Positions 46,439 through 57,566 of a DNA stretch of 64,000 bases are shown here, piece by piece. A program made the translations under genes and the position numbers. Location: NCBI GenBank assembly GCA_037501455.1, contig CM074865.1, positions 3,545,001 to 3,609,000 of the forward strand. The letters are read 5' to 3'. This DNA comes from Lantana camara. Its lineage: Eukaryota > Streptophyta > Magnoliopsida > Lamiales > Verbenaceae. Position 1 is the stretch's first letter; the number at the start of each line of letters is the position of its first letter. The notes below the pieces were generated by a model that was not told where the DNA came from, did no database searches, and worked only from the letters and a program-made list of their open reading frames with translations.

Positions 46439-46724
46439 CCGATTTGATATGAATATATTTTTTATCTTTTTATTTATTTTTTACTCTCATTTAAAAATTT
46501 TTGCATTTTCGTCCGTTTTCGACTCGAAATTAAAAATTTCCAAGTTTTGCTGACGTAACATGATTTCGACCCAAATTGACAAATTTTTTTTGTTGACTCA
46601 TTTGTAAAGTTTATATGGTCGTTCACCTGGAAGGTTGAGGTGTCAATTGAAATATTGAAAACGCAATATCAAGAATGACTAAAGTTCGAAAAGAATTAAG
46701 TTATAGAATGATTGCAATTTTGTC
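45863..46724. mobile_element. Degenerate terminal-inverted-repeat element, about 862 bp
   Basis: The left arm (GACAAAATTATAAAAATTG, later CAGTCATTTTTAATATTGTG) is mirrored by the right arm (complement GACAAAATTGCAATCATTC, later TAGTCATTCTTGATATTGCG) with many differences. Flanks TATTCGTTAG and TTTCCATTAG agree at 7 of 10 positions and could be an eroded TSD, Mutator-like. The interior holds a long A-rich run near 46268 and a T run at about 46387-46438. Confidence 0.5.
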
Positions 46725-46776
46725 TTTCCATTAGAGTATACAACAACAAGAATCTTATCGTAAAGTTGTAATCTAA

Positions 46777-46974
46777 TTACTTAAAACAAATTGTCAACAT
46801 ACCTGTGAAATTGTTGTAGTCTAACCGTAGGTGGTTCAACATGGTGAGGTTTCCAATTTGTTTAGGTAAGTTACCTGTGAATTTGTTACCAAAATAAACA
46901 ATGCTTTTTAAATAGAAAAATAAAATTATCTTGAATTTTTCAGTTTTAGCAGGTTTTATCTGAAAGATATGCAT
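46777..46974 (-). pseudogene. LRR fragment (receptor-like kinase relic)
   Basis: The minus strand reads GNKFTGNLPKQIGNLTMLNH then LRLDYNNFTG, leucine-rich repeats. It ends where the old Ty3 element sequence seems to begin near 47020. Confidence 0.6.
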
Positions 46975-47019
46975 TTTACCTCCCTATAATATTAGAAATC
47001 AGCAAACAATCTGATGGTG

Positions 47020-48190
47020 TCAAAATCTGGGCTGTGCGCTGGACTGCAGACTAAGACTCCCAATCACCCAAGATATTTATAGTGTGAGGAGAACTCCGAT
47101 GCTTTCCTAAACTGAAAGGATGAAACAAACGTAAGCTCAAAGGCCAAAACCGGGGAGAGTGGGGGTTGGACCCATTTTGGCACTCCGACGCTCAAGTTAG
47201 CTAAAGCTCTGGGTCGAAAATATGCAGGAGTTAAGAGTCTTGTGCGTGAAGGAAAAGCTTACCTTTGATGGTCATGGGGTGAGGCTTTTACAGGGTGGAG
47301 ATGAACTTCGTGGGTGCAAGTACACCTCCCAGAAAGTGTGGATCTGGTTTGGAGAGGAAAGCGACGACTTATGGCTGGAACAGTGCTTTTCCAGCTAAAG
47401 CACTGCTTGCCTGCTCCTGCTAGGATGCCCGACACTGTACTGGGTGCAGCTGCCATTAATGCGGCCGGCGGTATGTGGTGCTTATATTGAATGCGGTTGT
47501 CCGGTAGCGACTGGGTCGGAGCTCCGTTGGGTCGCACCTTTCTCTGGGTCGAAAGGAGACCCTAGGTCGTGGCAGACTGCCGCCAGGCTATGGCTTGAGG
47601 TCTGGCCAAGTGTTGGGTCGGTGGCTACCTATGTGGCTCGGTTGCGGAGCGTTGACGTGGCGCAGGTTGCCACGTGATAGCGATATCTGGCGCTCGGTCA
47701 TACTCCCCGATTTTCCCCTTATCATCTCCCCTCCCCCAGGTCTGGGGCCACTAAGAGAGTGGCGCCTGATCTTGAGGAAGGCTTTGCGACTGATGAAGAG
47801 AGGGGAGGCCTGGATCGTGATTCTCTCGGGATAATCTGGGTCGCCAGGAGAGCCGCTCGAGCCCAGCCACGACGAGCCAAAGCTGCGAGCCAACTTCCTT
47901 CGACCTAAAATCGATTTCGACCCAGAGTATGAGGCGTGGCCTTACGCACGCGGGCTAGCTGTGTTCCAATTGGGCGGGAAACCATGGAAACTTCCCGTGT
48001 CAGAGTAATGATTATACTTTTTTGAAATTTGGGGGGTTAGCGCGGGTCTTAAGGAGCGGTTATAAGTAGCCGTCTTGGGGTAACGGGCCACGTTCTTCTC
48101 CAAGCAAGCTGATCTGCTGCCACGTGGAAGTTGGATAATCATGCTTAGTGGAAAACCGCTGCTATAAATTGGGGAATTAGGCCGTTTTTC
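47020..48190 (+). other. LTR-like, non-coding left end of the old Tat-like element
   Basis: Composition changes sharply near 47020 from AT-rich LRR relic to mixed sequence with GACTCCCAATCACCCAAG and GGCACTCCGACGCTCAAGT. A TATA-like CTATAAAT at 48161-48168 lies about 190 bp before the first ORF. I found no matching right-hand LTR, so the LTR identity is unproven. Confidence 0.4.
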
Positions 48191-48357
48191 CCCCTTTCAC
48201 GCCTTCCACAAGAGCAAACCCTAATTTCGGAGAGATTCTTGCCTTCCACCATACTTTGCAAAAACCGCACTCCAGGAGAACCTCTCAAGCACATCCTCAA
48301 GGTACTCCTTTCCAACCCAGATCTCTCCTTTCTTCTTTTCCCACCCACTCACTAGAA

Positions 48358-49470
48358 ATGGATCCCAAGAGGAACGTATCTGTGCTCCCCGAAAGCCAAC
48401 CCGAGGGTAAACAGCCTAGGAATTATGGACCTCGAGACATTCCGTCAGATCCGGAGGTGTCCGTTGAATGCATAGGGGTTAAACGCCCTGGCAAGGATAG
48501 GTGGGAAGACCCTGAGGCCGAGAGCTACGTCCTTACCGTAGATGGGGAGGTTGTAGGTCCTTCCTTGGACGACGCGGCCAGGAGGAGGCCCAGCGCGTCT
48601 CCGAGCAAGGAGGGGGAACCAGGAGTTGATAGTGCGGTGGTGGATGATACGACCTCCGAAATAGAAGAGATGTCTCTGGAGGATGAACCCTGCGGTACAG
48701 GAGAGGGTGCCGCGGCTTCGGATGTTGAGCCAGAGCCCCGAAAGGGGAAAAAGAAGAAGGGGCAGCAAAAATGCCTGAAGTACTACTACGAATTTAGGGC
48801 TAAGGTATATGGGTCGGAGAGGACCACCGCCCTGAAGAGATTAACCGGGTGGAGGGACTTGGACGACAAATGCGAGGTTTACACCCCTAATTCTGACGAA
48901 CACATGGGAGCACCACCGAATGGGTGTATCGCCATGTCCCTGCAGCCTATTGAGTATGGATTTCGGCTTCCTCTCTCTCCCTTCCAAGTGGCTCTGTTCA
49001 ATCATCTCCAGATCAGCCCCATTCAACTGCTCCCGAACGGTCATGCTATGATAACGGCGTTCAGGTCCTTGATGAAGATCCTGGGTCAGGTAGAGTGCGT
49101 GGAGCATTTCGCGGAATTATTCGTAGCTTCCATTGACTCAGCCGCTTCCCCCAACAGGAGGGGGTTCGTGAAGCTGCAATCTCGGTCGGGAAATAAGATC
49201 TTCGATACAGAAAAGACTTCCCATGGTGTGGATTGGAAGAAGAAGTTTGTCTTCTTGAAGTACGAAGACGGGTGGAATGGCCTAGAACACACTTCTTGAA
49301 ACGACGTCGCCCAAGTTAGGTTGGAGAGGGGCCCGGTACGTTGGCCCAACACCCTGCTAGCCGCTCTGAGGGAGGTGCACCCACTGGATACAGGGATTTT
49401 TACGAACACCCATCTGCTGATAAACCTAGGGTTGGCTCCGGGTACACGGAGGCATATAGATTTCAGAATG
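48358..49470 (+). pseudogene. Tat-element leading ORF (putative gypsy-type transposon domain), broken
   Basis: ATG at 48358 (MDPKRNVSVLPESQPEG). The first half is acidic and low-complexity with a basic patch RKGKKKKGQQK. The second half (FRLPLSPFQVALFNHLQIS and QLLPNGHAMITAFRSLM) matches the pattern of the plant putative gypsy-type transposon domain. An in-frame TGA at 49297 interrupts it; the same frame then continues ([29 protein letters not shown]) to a possible GT donor at 49472. The protein is carried by non-autonomous and Tat-like Ty3 elements; its role is unknown. Confidence 0.6.
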
Positions 49471-49585
49471 GGTAACTACACCCTCAATACTTAGGCCAAA
49501 CACGTTCCCTTCCCTAACTTCATCTTTTCTCTTTTGCATTAAACTCTAATTCTGCCCGCTGAACTTATTTTTTCTCCCTGTGTAG

Positions 49586-51196
49586 GGTCGATAATGGTGG
49601 CCGGACGACAAAGGCTTTGGACCGACTCCTGAAGAAGAAGCAGGCCGAGAAGGCTAAGAAGATTGCTGAGGAGGAAGCTCCTGGACCAACTCCTTCCGTC
49701 CAAGAAATAGCTCAAGAGGAGGGCCTCACGGAGGCTGACTCCCTTGCGAAGATTGCGGCTGTGCAGACGGTAGCCGGGCAAAGATGGTCTGACGCCCACG
49801 TTCCCACCGAGGGGGAGGAGACGGATGCACAGGGGGCCGCTTGGGTTCCCCCGGAAGCCGACGCCCCGGTTCGCACCACGGGAGATCAAAACGCTCGCCC
49901 TCCAAAGTGCAAAGGCAAAGTGGTCATGTCTGCTGGACGGCCAGATACGAACTTAGAGGCTAACCCTGGGTCGTTTCCTTCGGAAGTGCCCAAGGGCAGG
50001 CGTTCACAGAAAAGGAAGGAAAAGGACGACCCAGAGGATGGGGCCACCAAGAAAGCTGCCAAACGGGGGGATACTACGTTCCAGCCATCGGGCGGCTGGG
50101 TTCCCCCCACCGTTCGACCGGGATCCTCCCTCGGATTCACTATGTTAAGGGGGGATTACGAGCGGATAGTCAACGTCCCCACGTTCGAAGGGCCCAAATA
50201 TCCCTTTGGGGTCTCGGAGTTTAAGGCGGACGGATCAAAAAGGAGGGTCGCGACCGGAGAGGTCGATCAGGATGTGTTGGGGGCCATCTACTATTCCCTC
50301 CAAACCGCTAGCGACCACCAGGAATTAGCCAAGGAGAGTAATGCGACCCTCTCCTACAACAAGATTGCTCTTCTGAATGCGGTAAGGACCTTCGCACTAT
50401 CTCTTCTCCTGGATCGCACTTCTCATTGCTCCCCTCTGACTCCCTTCTTATCTTCCCATTCTCAGTTGATCGTGAGAGAGCACCAGTCCGCCATGCGACT
50501 GGAGTTGGCCGATGAATCCCGCCGTAAGTTGCTGGCGGAGAGGGCTGACGTGCTGCAGGAGAAAAGTTGGAAAGACGAAGCAACGAGGTTGTCCAAGGCG
50601 CTGGAAGATGCCCAGAAGGCATATAACACGACGCTTGATAAAATGGACAAGCTGGTGAAGGATTCCCTCAATGAGAGGTCTGCCCTAGAGAAAGAGTTGG
50701 GGGATCTTAGGCAGAGAACGAAGAGCTGCAAACTGGAGTGGCTACGTGGCAAAGTCTGTTGGATGCAGCGGAGAAAAAGACTGAGGCTGCCTACGCCAAA
50801 GGCAAGCAAGATGGATGGGAGGCCGGCTTCGTCGAGGGGCAGAAGGATGGGACTAAAACGACTTTCTGGACGGTCGAGAAACTAGTGCCGCAGATAAAGG
50901 AAATTGTGGTGGTGGAATTTCTTCAGTCCCAGGTGTTTGACACCATTTCTGGCACGCTGGGGGCCTCAGATATAGAGACTGGCTTCATGAGAGCCCTATC
51001 GCAGATCCATCTTCACCACCCAATCTCCCATGAAATCCTCAACGACCCACGTAAACTCAATGCAGCAAACGGGTTTGTTCCCAAGACCTTGCCCGAGGAA
51101 TTTATGGCTCGTGTTTCTTTTATCGACGAGGCGAGTCAGGAGGAGGCAGATGGCGGCGAGGACGACGAGGAGCTGGATTGGAGCAAAGTGCCCTAG
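49586..51196 (+). pseudogene. Tat-element coiled-coil ORF with an intron
   Basis: Starts after a possible acceptor TGTGTAG at 49585 and reads KALDRLLKKKQAEKAKKIAE, then a long hydrophilic stretch. A clear intron of 84 nt lies at 50382-50465 (GTAAGG...TTCTCAG, pyrimidine-rich); its length is a multiple of three. After it comes a heptad-like coiled coil (EDAQKAYNTTLDKMDKLVKD). A frameshift near 50710-50740 moves the frame to AAEKKTEAAYAKGKQDGWEA, which runs to a TAG at 51194. Coding-like sequence continues past that stop to about 51420. Probably the second part of the gene starting at 48358. Confidence 0.55.
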
Positions 51197-51389
51197 GGCT
51201 GGGCTGTAGAGTGGGCCGAATCTCAGCTGGAGAAGCAATCTGAGGCGGTCGTAGAGTTACCGGGCCCCGTTGACATAGAGCGAGCTAAAGAGACTTTGTT
51301 GGCCGCTTATGTTCCATCAAGTAGCGGGTCGAAAGAGGATGGCCTTTCGAGCGAGAACCCAGCTGGTCCTGCCTTGGCGATACATCCCA

Positions 51390-51683
51390 GAATCTTGGAA
51401 ATGCTGCTCCATTTCCATGGAAAAGGTACAACTTCCAAACAAAAGTATTGTACCTTTGTTGAACATTGATGACTTTTTGGATCCGGAGCTTGCCGACCCC
51501 GACGACCCAACTGCGAAGATGTGCTCTAAGCAAATGACCTCCACCATAGCACGGAAGAAGTGCAAGCTTGATGATGGAAAGATAGAAGCTGCGGGTGCCC
51601 TCGTCCCCGTCCAACTGATACCGGATGATCCAGAGAAAACCACCCACATTGGGGCTAACCTCAAGGGTAAACAACAATGTATG
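51390..51683 (+). pseudogene. Tat-like pol, part upstream of reverse transcriptase, cut by copia
   Basis: The frame ending at the copia insertion contains LVPVQLIPDDPEKTTHIG, the usual lead-in to the Ty3 RT domain. The insertion lies after the KGKQQ part. Removing the copia element and one TSD copy leaves a frame that continues directly into 55019. Confidence 0.65.
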
Positions 51684-52719
51684 TGTTGGAAAACAGGAAT
51701 CAGAAAAGCAGCAGAAATTTAAAATTTTTTCCAACAAAAGGATCTAAGACTCGCAATCGTGAATCCAAATTCGTAGAGATCAAGAAACTCACTTGGGTAG
51801 TAGCTTTCTTGACACGTTTTGAGCCGCCCTCAAACGCGCTTCATGCGGTCATGGCAACCCGTCCCTTGAAAGTCTCTTTCAACTTCAGAATCCATTGTAG
51901 GGATAACAATCCACACCAACCTAGATTCAAATCATATTAGGGAAGTTCTTAACAATATAACATAAAGAAAGAAACATGAAACGAGAAAAGCATGATTGAA
52001 ACTCCCTTCGAAAACCAGTTTTGCGAAAGTAGAAATCTGCCAGCCATAAAACCCTCGTGAAAAAATTCATCCTTCAGGATATCGACGAAAGGTTTTCGCC
52101 ATCTTCTTTGGTTCGATTTTTTCACTCGTTTTCTGTTGGGTTCAGAATCGTTTCATCATCCCTTCTGATCGTTTTGCTTGATCCCCACTTTTTGGTAAAG
52201 CTCGAATCTTCAAAACTTCTAACTTGAAGCTCTCTAGAGATAGTCCACCAACTTGGCTACAATCTAACTAGTAAGGATGCTAGTTCTCTAGTTAGTGTTT
52301 AGGCTTAACTTAGGGTTTTGTTTATCTTGGAGAAAGGATGGTGTTCAACACATAAACCAAAAGAATTGCCAATTACCCTCTAAGGGAAGCATGAGCTCCC
52401 CTATATATAGGAAAGGGAGGGGTGGCCAAAAATCCTAGTCCTTATGGACTAAGGATTTTGGTCCCTCTCTCCTATTACTTGATCATCAAGTAATTTTGAC
52501 TTTGACTTTGAATTCAAATTCAAATCAACTTTCAAGAGAGCTAAAATATCCAAACTATTTTTGGATAATTTTATACTTTATTTATTTAAAATAAATAACT
52601 TATTTTATCTAATTAATTAATTCGTAATTAATTAACTAGATTATTTTTCTCCAAAATAAGACTTTCTTTTTAATTCAAAATTAAACCAAAGTCTATTAAA
52701 TAATTAACACTTTTAATTA

Positions 52720-52774
<55 letters not shown>

Positions 52775-55018
52775 TGTGTCACTCACGTGACCCACACGTG
52801 TGGTTTCACACGTGTGGAACCCTCTTGGCCCGATTAACTCGTTTAATCATTTTAAAGCCTCAACTCATGTAACCAAGTTGTTGTGTGTGACCCTCTGGGT
52901 TCTCAATTCAATTAGCAGTGACCCTAATTAATTAATTCACTAATTAATTAATCAGTCTACAGATTAAACGACCATAGTCTAGCAACAGGTGTTTAACCCC
53001 TAGCTGAATTGGAATGTTCGGATTCGACAGAACCTTTAAGTCATTGATTCATGTAAGATACAATTCTCCTACTTACTATCTCTCAACCAAGACCTAGGGT
53101 AAGGGAATAATTAGAACCCTAATAATCTGGTCTTAAAGCTAAGTGCATTTCATATCCATTTGATCTCAATCCAAGAAACCCTTTTCTTGATATCTTGATC
53201 TACTGCCTTGGCCACAGACTCCATATGGCATATGAATGACTTACACAATAAGAGATCACCTTGCAAATGCAAGTGTAGGTCCTTTCTTGATTTTCATTCA
53301 CTTTCATGAGTCACTTGTGCAGCCCCAACATAAGCCTTGAATCAGTTGTCTAAGGTGACACCCTTTAAAGCTTATACCTAAGACTACAGAGTTAACTCAT
53401 AAAGTGACATGGAACCTCAAGTCTGAGGATCAATTAATCACATCAATGACTCGTGAGATATTTCCTAATCTGGAAGTTTCCATTTCCTGAAATAGAAACT
53501 TCCTTTCCCATTTAGGAATCTTCTCACACGGGGCACCTCAGTGAACTTACTTATTAAAGTAAGCACCCTCATGTATCACGCACGTATCAACTATACACTT
53601 TGCACCTACATGAAACAAGGTGGTCCTTCTTAAGGGCGTGATCCCACAAGCAAGCCTTAAAGGAGTCAGGTTGACACTCCCACTGTCTGTAGGACTCATC
53701 AGCTTGGAGTATTTTACTAATCATGACTTATGTGATATAGGGCTCGTTTCATGAACCATTTCACCTAAATGGAAGAGTCCTAAAGTCATCAGGATTAGGG
53801 GAGTTCTCATACATGCGCAGCTAAAGTAAACGCATACCAAACAAGAGCATATAAAGAAATATTTGCCTATGATATTAATCAATCGTATATTATTCAAAGA
53901 TTGTCTGTGATACTAGGAAAGTCCCAAAACGGATTATGACTAATCGGCTTTCTAGGGCACTATTCCTAACAATCTCCCACTTGCCCGTAAAAGCCATTTA
54001 GGTACTCTAAGTCCCATCTTCTCAAGATGCACTTTGAGAGCCTATTGACTTTGGGCGTTTCCAAAGTGGATCTGCCATATTCTCTGCTGATGTGACCCTC
54101 TTGTTTACACATCTCTTAGGAAACACCTTTTCCTTATAAAGTGATCCGTAATCACGTGTTCAGTCTCTTGGTGAGGTCTTGGTTCTCTTACTTGAGCAAC
54201 CATCCATTTTATCATACAATATGATAAAGGAGTTGTTTCATGCTAGGAACTTCATCTAACAAGTTAGATGGAGTTTCTTACCCAAACACTTAACTTAGTG
54301 TTATATAATACGACTAAGTTCTCAACTACGATAGTCGAGTTTTACAATGTCCGTCCTTGGAACCCCTTTCCAACATATTGCATTACCATTCTGGTAGAAG
54401 TTGTATCCTTTCAATGATTTCATAATCATCTATGTTTGATGAACGGTTACATCAAATATCCTTCGAACAACAAGATCTTTTGGGCTCTGTAAACTAATAC
54501 ATATCCTCATTTCTTCTCAAGTACTCTGAGGACATCCTTTACAGGATTCCAATGACCTTCTCTGAGGTCATATTGGATTCGGCCCACTACGCTTAGTGCT
54601 GCGCCATATCAAGTCTAGTACATGACATTTCATACATTATGCACCCTTTCACTTAAAGAGATTTTGGATATTCTAACTTTCTTAAAGTTATCTTAGGACA
54701 CATACTCTTCAAAAGAGATGTTCCATTGTCCATACTAAACTCCTTTTAGTATTATGGTTATGTACTCGTTTTGTGATAATCCTTTTATTCTCTTAGATCT
54801 ATCTTCTATAGATCTGAATGTCGAGAATTTAGGATAATCACTAAGATCTTTTATGCTAAATTGTTTCTTAAACAAGAATTGGTAACTTTCACGTCATCCT
54901 TGACATTCCTAATGAGAAGGATGAATCAATCTTATATTATTCAAAGATTGTCTATGATACTAGGAAAGTCCCAAAACGGATTATGACTAATCGGCTTTCT
55001 AGGGCACTATTCCTAACA
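51684..55018 (-). mobile_element. Ty1-copia relic nested in Tat pol, minus strand
   Basis: Read on the minus strand, the element starts TGTTAGGAATAGTGCCCTAG and ends TTTTCCAACA (TG...CA). The 5-bp TSD GTATG flanks it (51679-51683 and 55019-55023). Its 3' LTR is complete (51684-53971, 2,288 bp). Its 5' LTR is reduced to about 95 bp (54924-55018). Between them only the tail of pol remains, so most of the element is deleted. A TA microsatellite lies in the LTR near 52722-52772. Confidence 0.85.
53972..54923 (-). pseudogene. Copia RT/RNase H tail, degenerate
   Basis: On the minus strand, frames give VGRIQYDLREGHWNPVKDVL near 54520-54580 and RDYGSLYKEKVFPKRCVNKR then VTSAENMADPLW near 54050-54160, the usual end of copia RNase H. 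The order and distance to the LTR are right for the 3' end of pol. Multiple stops. A purine tract GCAAGTGGGAGA (53973-53985 complement) abuts the LTR. Confidence 0.7.
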
Positions 55019-55020
55019 GT

Positions 55021-57087
55021 ATGCTCATTCAATTCCTGCGAGATAATGCAGACGTGTTTGCCTGGAAGTCCTCAGATCTGGAAATTGAGAAATTTGCCCT
55101 GGCCCTCGTGCACGCTTCTAGGAAGTTGAGGCCCTATTTCCAATCTCACTCCATCGTAGTCCTCACAGACCAGGGCTTACGCCAAGTCTTGGAAAAACCA
55201 GAAGCATCGGGAAGAATTATGAAATGGGCCATTGAGCTGAGTCAGTTCGATATCAGCTACCAACCCCGAGCTGCATATCAAGCCCAAATCCTTGCAGACT
55301 TCATCATTGAGAAGAATGATCCGTGTAAGAAGACCCCGCGCTCGGTGCTATGGACCATGTCGGTCGATGGCTCCTCAACCTCTCGGGGGGGGGGGGGGGA
55401 GGGGGGCGTGGGGATATCCTTGATGAGCACCGAGAGCCAGGCGCTTGATTTTACCATCTCCCTTGACTTCCCGACCACCAACAATGAAGCGAAATATGAG
55501 GCACTCATAGCTGGCCTCAGAATTGTAAAGGAGCACGAGATTGAAAGGATTTCCGTAACAATAGACTCCCAATTAGTAGCGAGCCAGTTTCAAGGCTCCT
55601 ATGAAGTACGTGAGGAAACAATGATCAAGTATCTTGCCAAGGTCAAATCCCTGGCATCCCAGTTCAAAGAATTCACGTTGCAACAAGTCCCCAGGGAAGA
55701 GAACACACGAGCAGACGCATTGTCCAAGTTCGCGAATGGAATGAGAGGCTCCAAGGATCAGAGCATCACCTACTTGTCAAGCAAGGGTAGGGTGATCAAT
55801 GGCGAGACGGAGATGATATGCTCCATCGACCCAGCCGAACCGTGCTGGGTCGACGAATTCATACTTTACCTCAGGGATGGAGTATTGCCTGCTGACCGAA
55901 ACGCCGCGAGGCGCCTCAAATACAAAGCTGTGGGTTACTCTTTAGATTCAGAAGGGAGATTATACCAGAGGACATTCATGGGGCCAACCAAGCGGTGCCT
56001 ACGCCCCTCACAAGCTTTGGACGTCTTAGAAGAGATACACAGTGGACAGTGTGAAAATCATGTGGGCGGTCGATCCTTGGCCAATAAAGTTTCCAGAAGT
56101 GGGTTCTACTGGTCCACTCTAAATGAGGATGCTAAGGAATACGCCCGTAGATGTGTCAATTTCCAGAAACACGCCAACATCCCGCACCAACACCCCGCAG
56201 AAATGGTCCCTATAGACATTTGCTGGCCCTTTGATCAATGGGGCATTGATATCGTCGGGCCTCTACCGCTCGCGACGGGTCAACGACAATATCTCTTGGT
56301 CACAGTGGAGTACTTCTCTAAATGGGTCGAAGCCCAGCCCGCCGCGAAAATCACAGATAAGGTCGTCCAGAATTTCTTATGGCTCAATATCATTTGTAGA
56401 TTCGGGATCCCCAGGGTCCTAATCTACGACAACGGAACTCAATTCCAGAGCGCTAGCACCAGATCCTATTGTACAGACATGGGAATTAGCCAACGCTTCG
56501 CATCGGTCGGCCACCCGCAAGCGAACGGCCAGGTGGAGGTGATTAATCGAATCATCATCCAGAACCTCCAAACCAGGCTGGAGGCCAAGAAAGGTGCCTG
56601 GGTCGACGAACTTGATAGGGTTCTATGGGCTTACCACACGACTCGTAGAACCGCGACACGACTAACCCCCTTCTCGATGGTTTATGAGTCGGAAGCCATG
56701 ATCCCCGCAGAACTTTTACACCAGACAGCGAGAGTGTCCAACTACCAGCTCGCCAGAAACACGGAGGACCGAGCGCATGAGCTCGATACCATTGAAGAAA
56801 TTTGACAGAAGGGATTCCAACGTATGCAACAATACCGAGCCACAGTGGCTCGGAGCTATAACAAAGGGGTCAAGCCTCGCGTTTTTCAAATCGGCGACCT
56901 AGTTCTCAAAAAGGTCGAAGTAACAAAACACGTGGGCAAGTTACAACAAAGCTTATCGCCTAGAAGACATGGAAGGGAATGCCATCCCCAGATCTTGGAA
57001 TACGCACAACCTCAAGAAATTTTATGTTTAAAAACCTTTCTGGGTTGTAAGTGCCACTTTTGTACTTCTTCCAACTTTTTCCAGCAA
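55021..57087 (+). pseudogene. Tat-like pol: RNase H, second RNase H and integrase, RT core deleted
   Basis: The frame starts MLIQFLRDNADVFAWKSSDL, the first residues of the RT region, and passes straight into FALALVHASRKLRPYFQSHS of RNase H, so the RT core with its catalytic motif is missing. Next comes a second, archaeal-type RNase H (SVDGSSTSRGGGGEGGVGIS, with a G-run at 55386-55406), a Tat-lineage mark. Then the integrase: zinc finger HSGQCENH...RRCVNF, whose last Cys is replaced by Phe; core WGIDIVGPLP, IYDNGTQF, NGQVEVINR with Asp, Asp, Glu in place. An in-frame TGA at 56803 is followed by the same frame (MQQYRATVARSYNKG) to a frameshift near 56940. Not functional. Confidence 0.8.
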
Positions 57088-57089
57088 TG

Positions 57090-57560
57090 AAAAGTATATT
57101 TGGTCAATCTGAATGTCTTTTACCTTCAGTCAATCTGAATGATTTTAACATACCAGTCAATCTGGGATTATATTTAGAATTTGAAACATCCTCAGGCATA
57201 AGCAAAGCGCATTCAATATACTATCAATGCATGGGGCCAAAAGAGATCACGCCTCTTCGACCCATGACGGAAGCACTCCGCGAGCCAACGTTGGCTCATA
57301 AGTGGTGACTAATTCTGACCCATAGCATAAGCACATTTCGAGCCAACACTTGAGAAATTTCCAAAGTCAAGTTTCGTTTGAAAATTGCGAAATGTTATAC
57401 ATATCAGCAAAACCAATATTTGGGAAAATAGTGCTAAAATGATACAGAGTCAGAAGCAAATATGCGATTCTCATTCATTAAAGGGGGTCAGGCCCCGGAG
57501 ATTTACAAAGGAATTACAGAATGAAAATTACAAGTTCCTCGCACCCTCAAGAGCTGGGAG
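57090..57560. other. Non-coding junction between opposed Ty3 fragments
   Basis: No gene or clear LTR terminus seen. Short shared words such as GAGCCAACGTTGGCTC and CGAGCCAACACTTGAG occur. The strand of coding sequence flips across this stretch. Confidence 0.4.
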
Positions 57561-57566
57561 CGGGTA

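Noticed and set aside
52722..52772. TA microsatellite, and others near 43936 and 25591
   Set aside because: Simple repeats inside transposons or introns, with no further structure.
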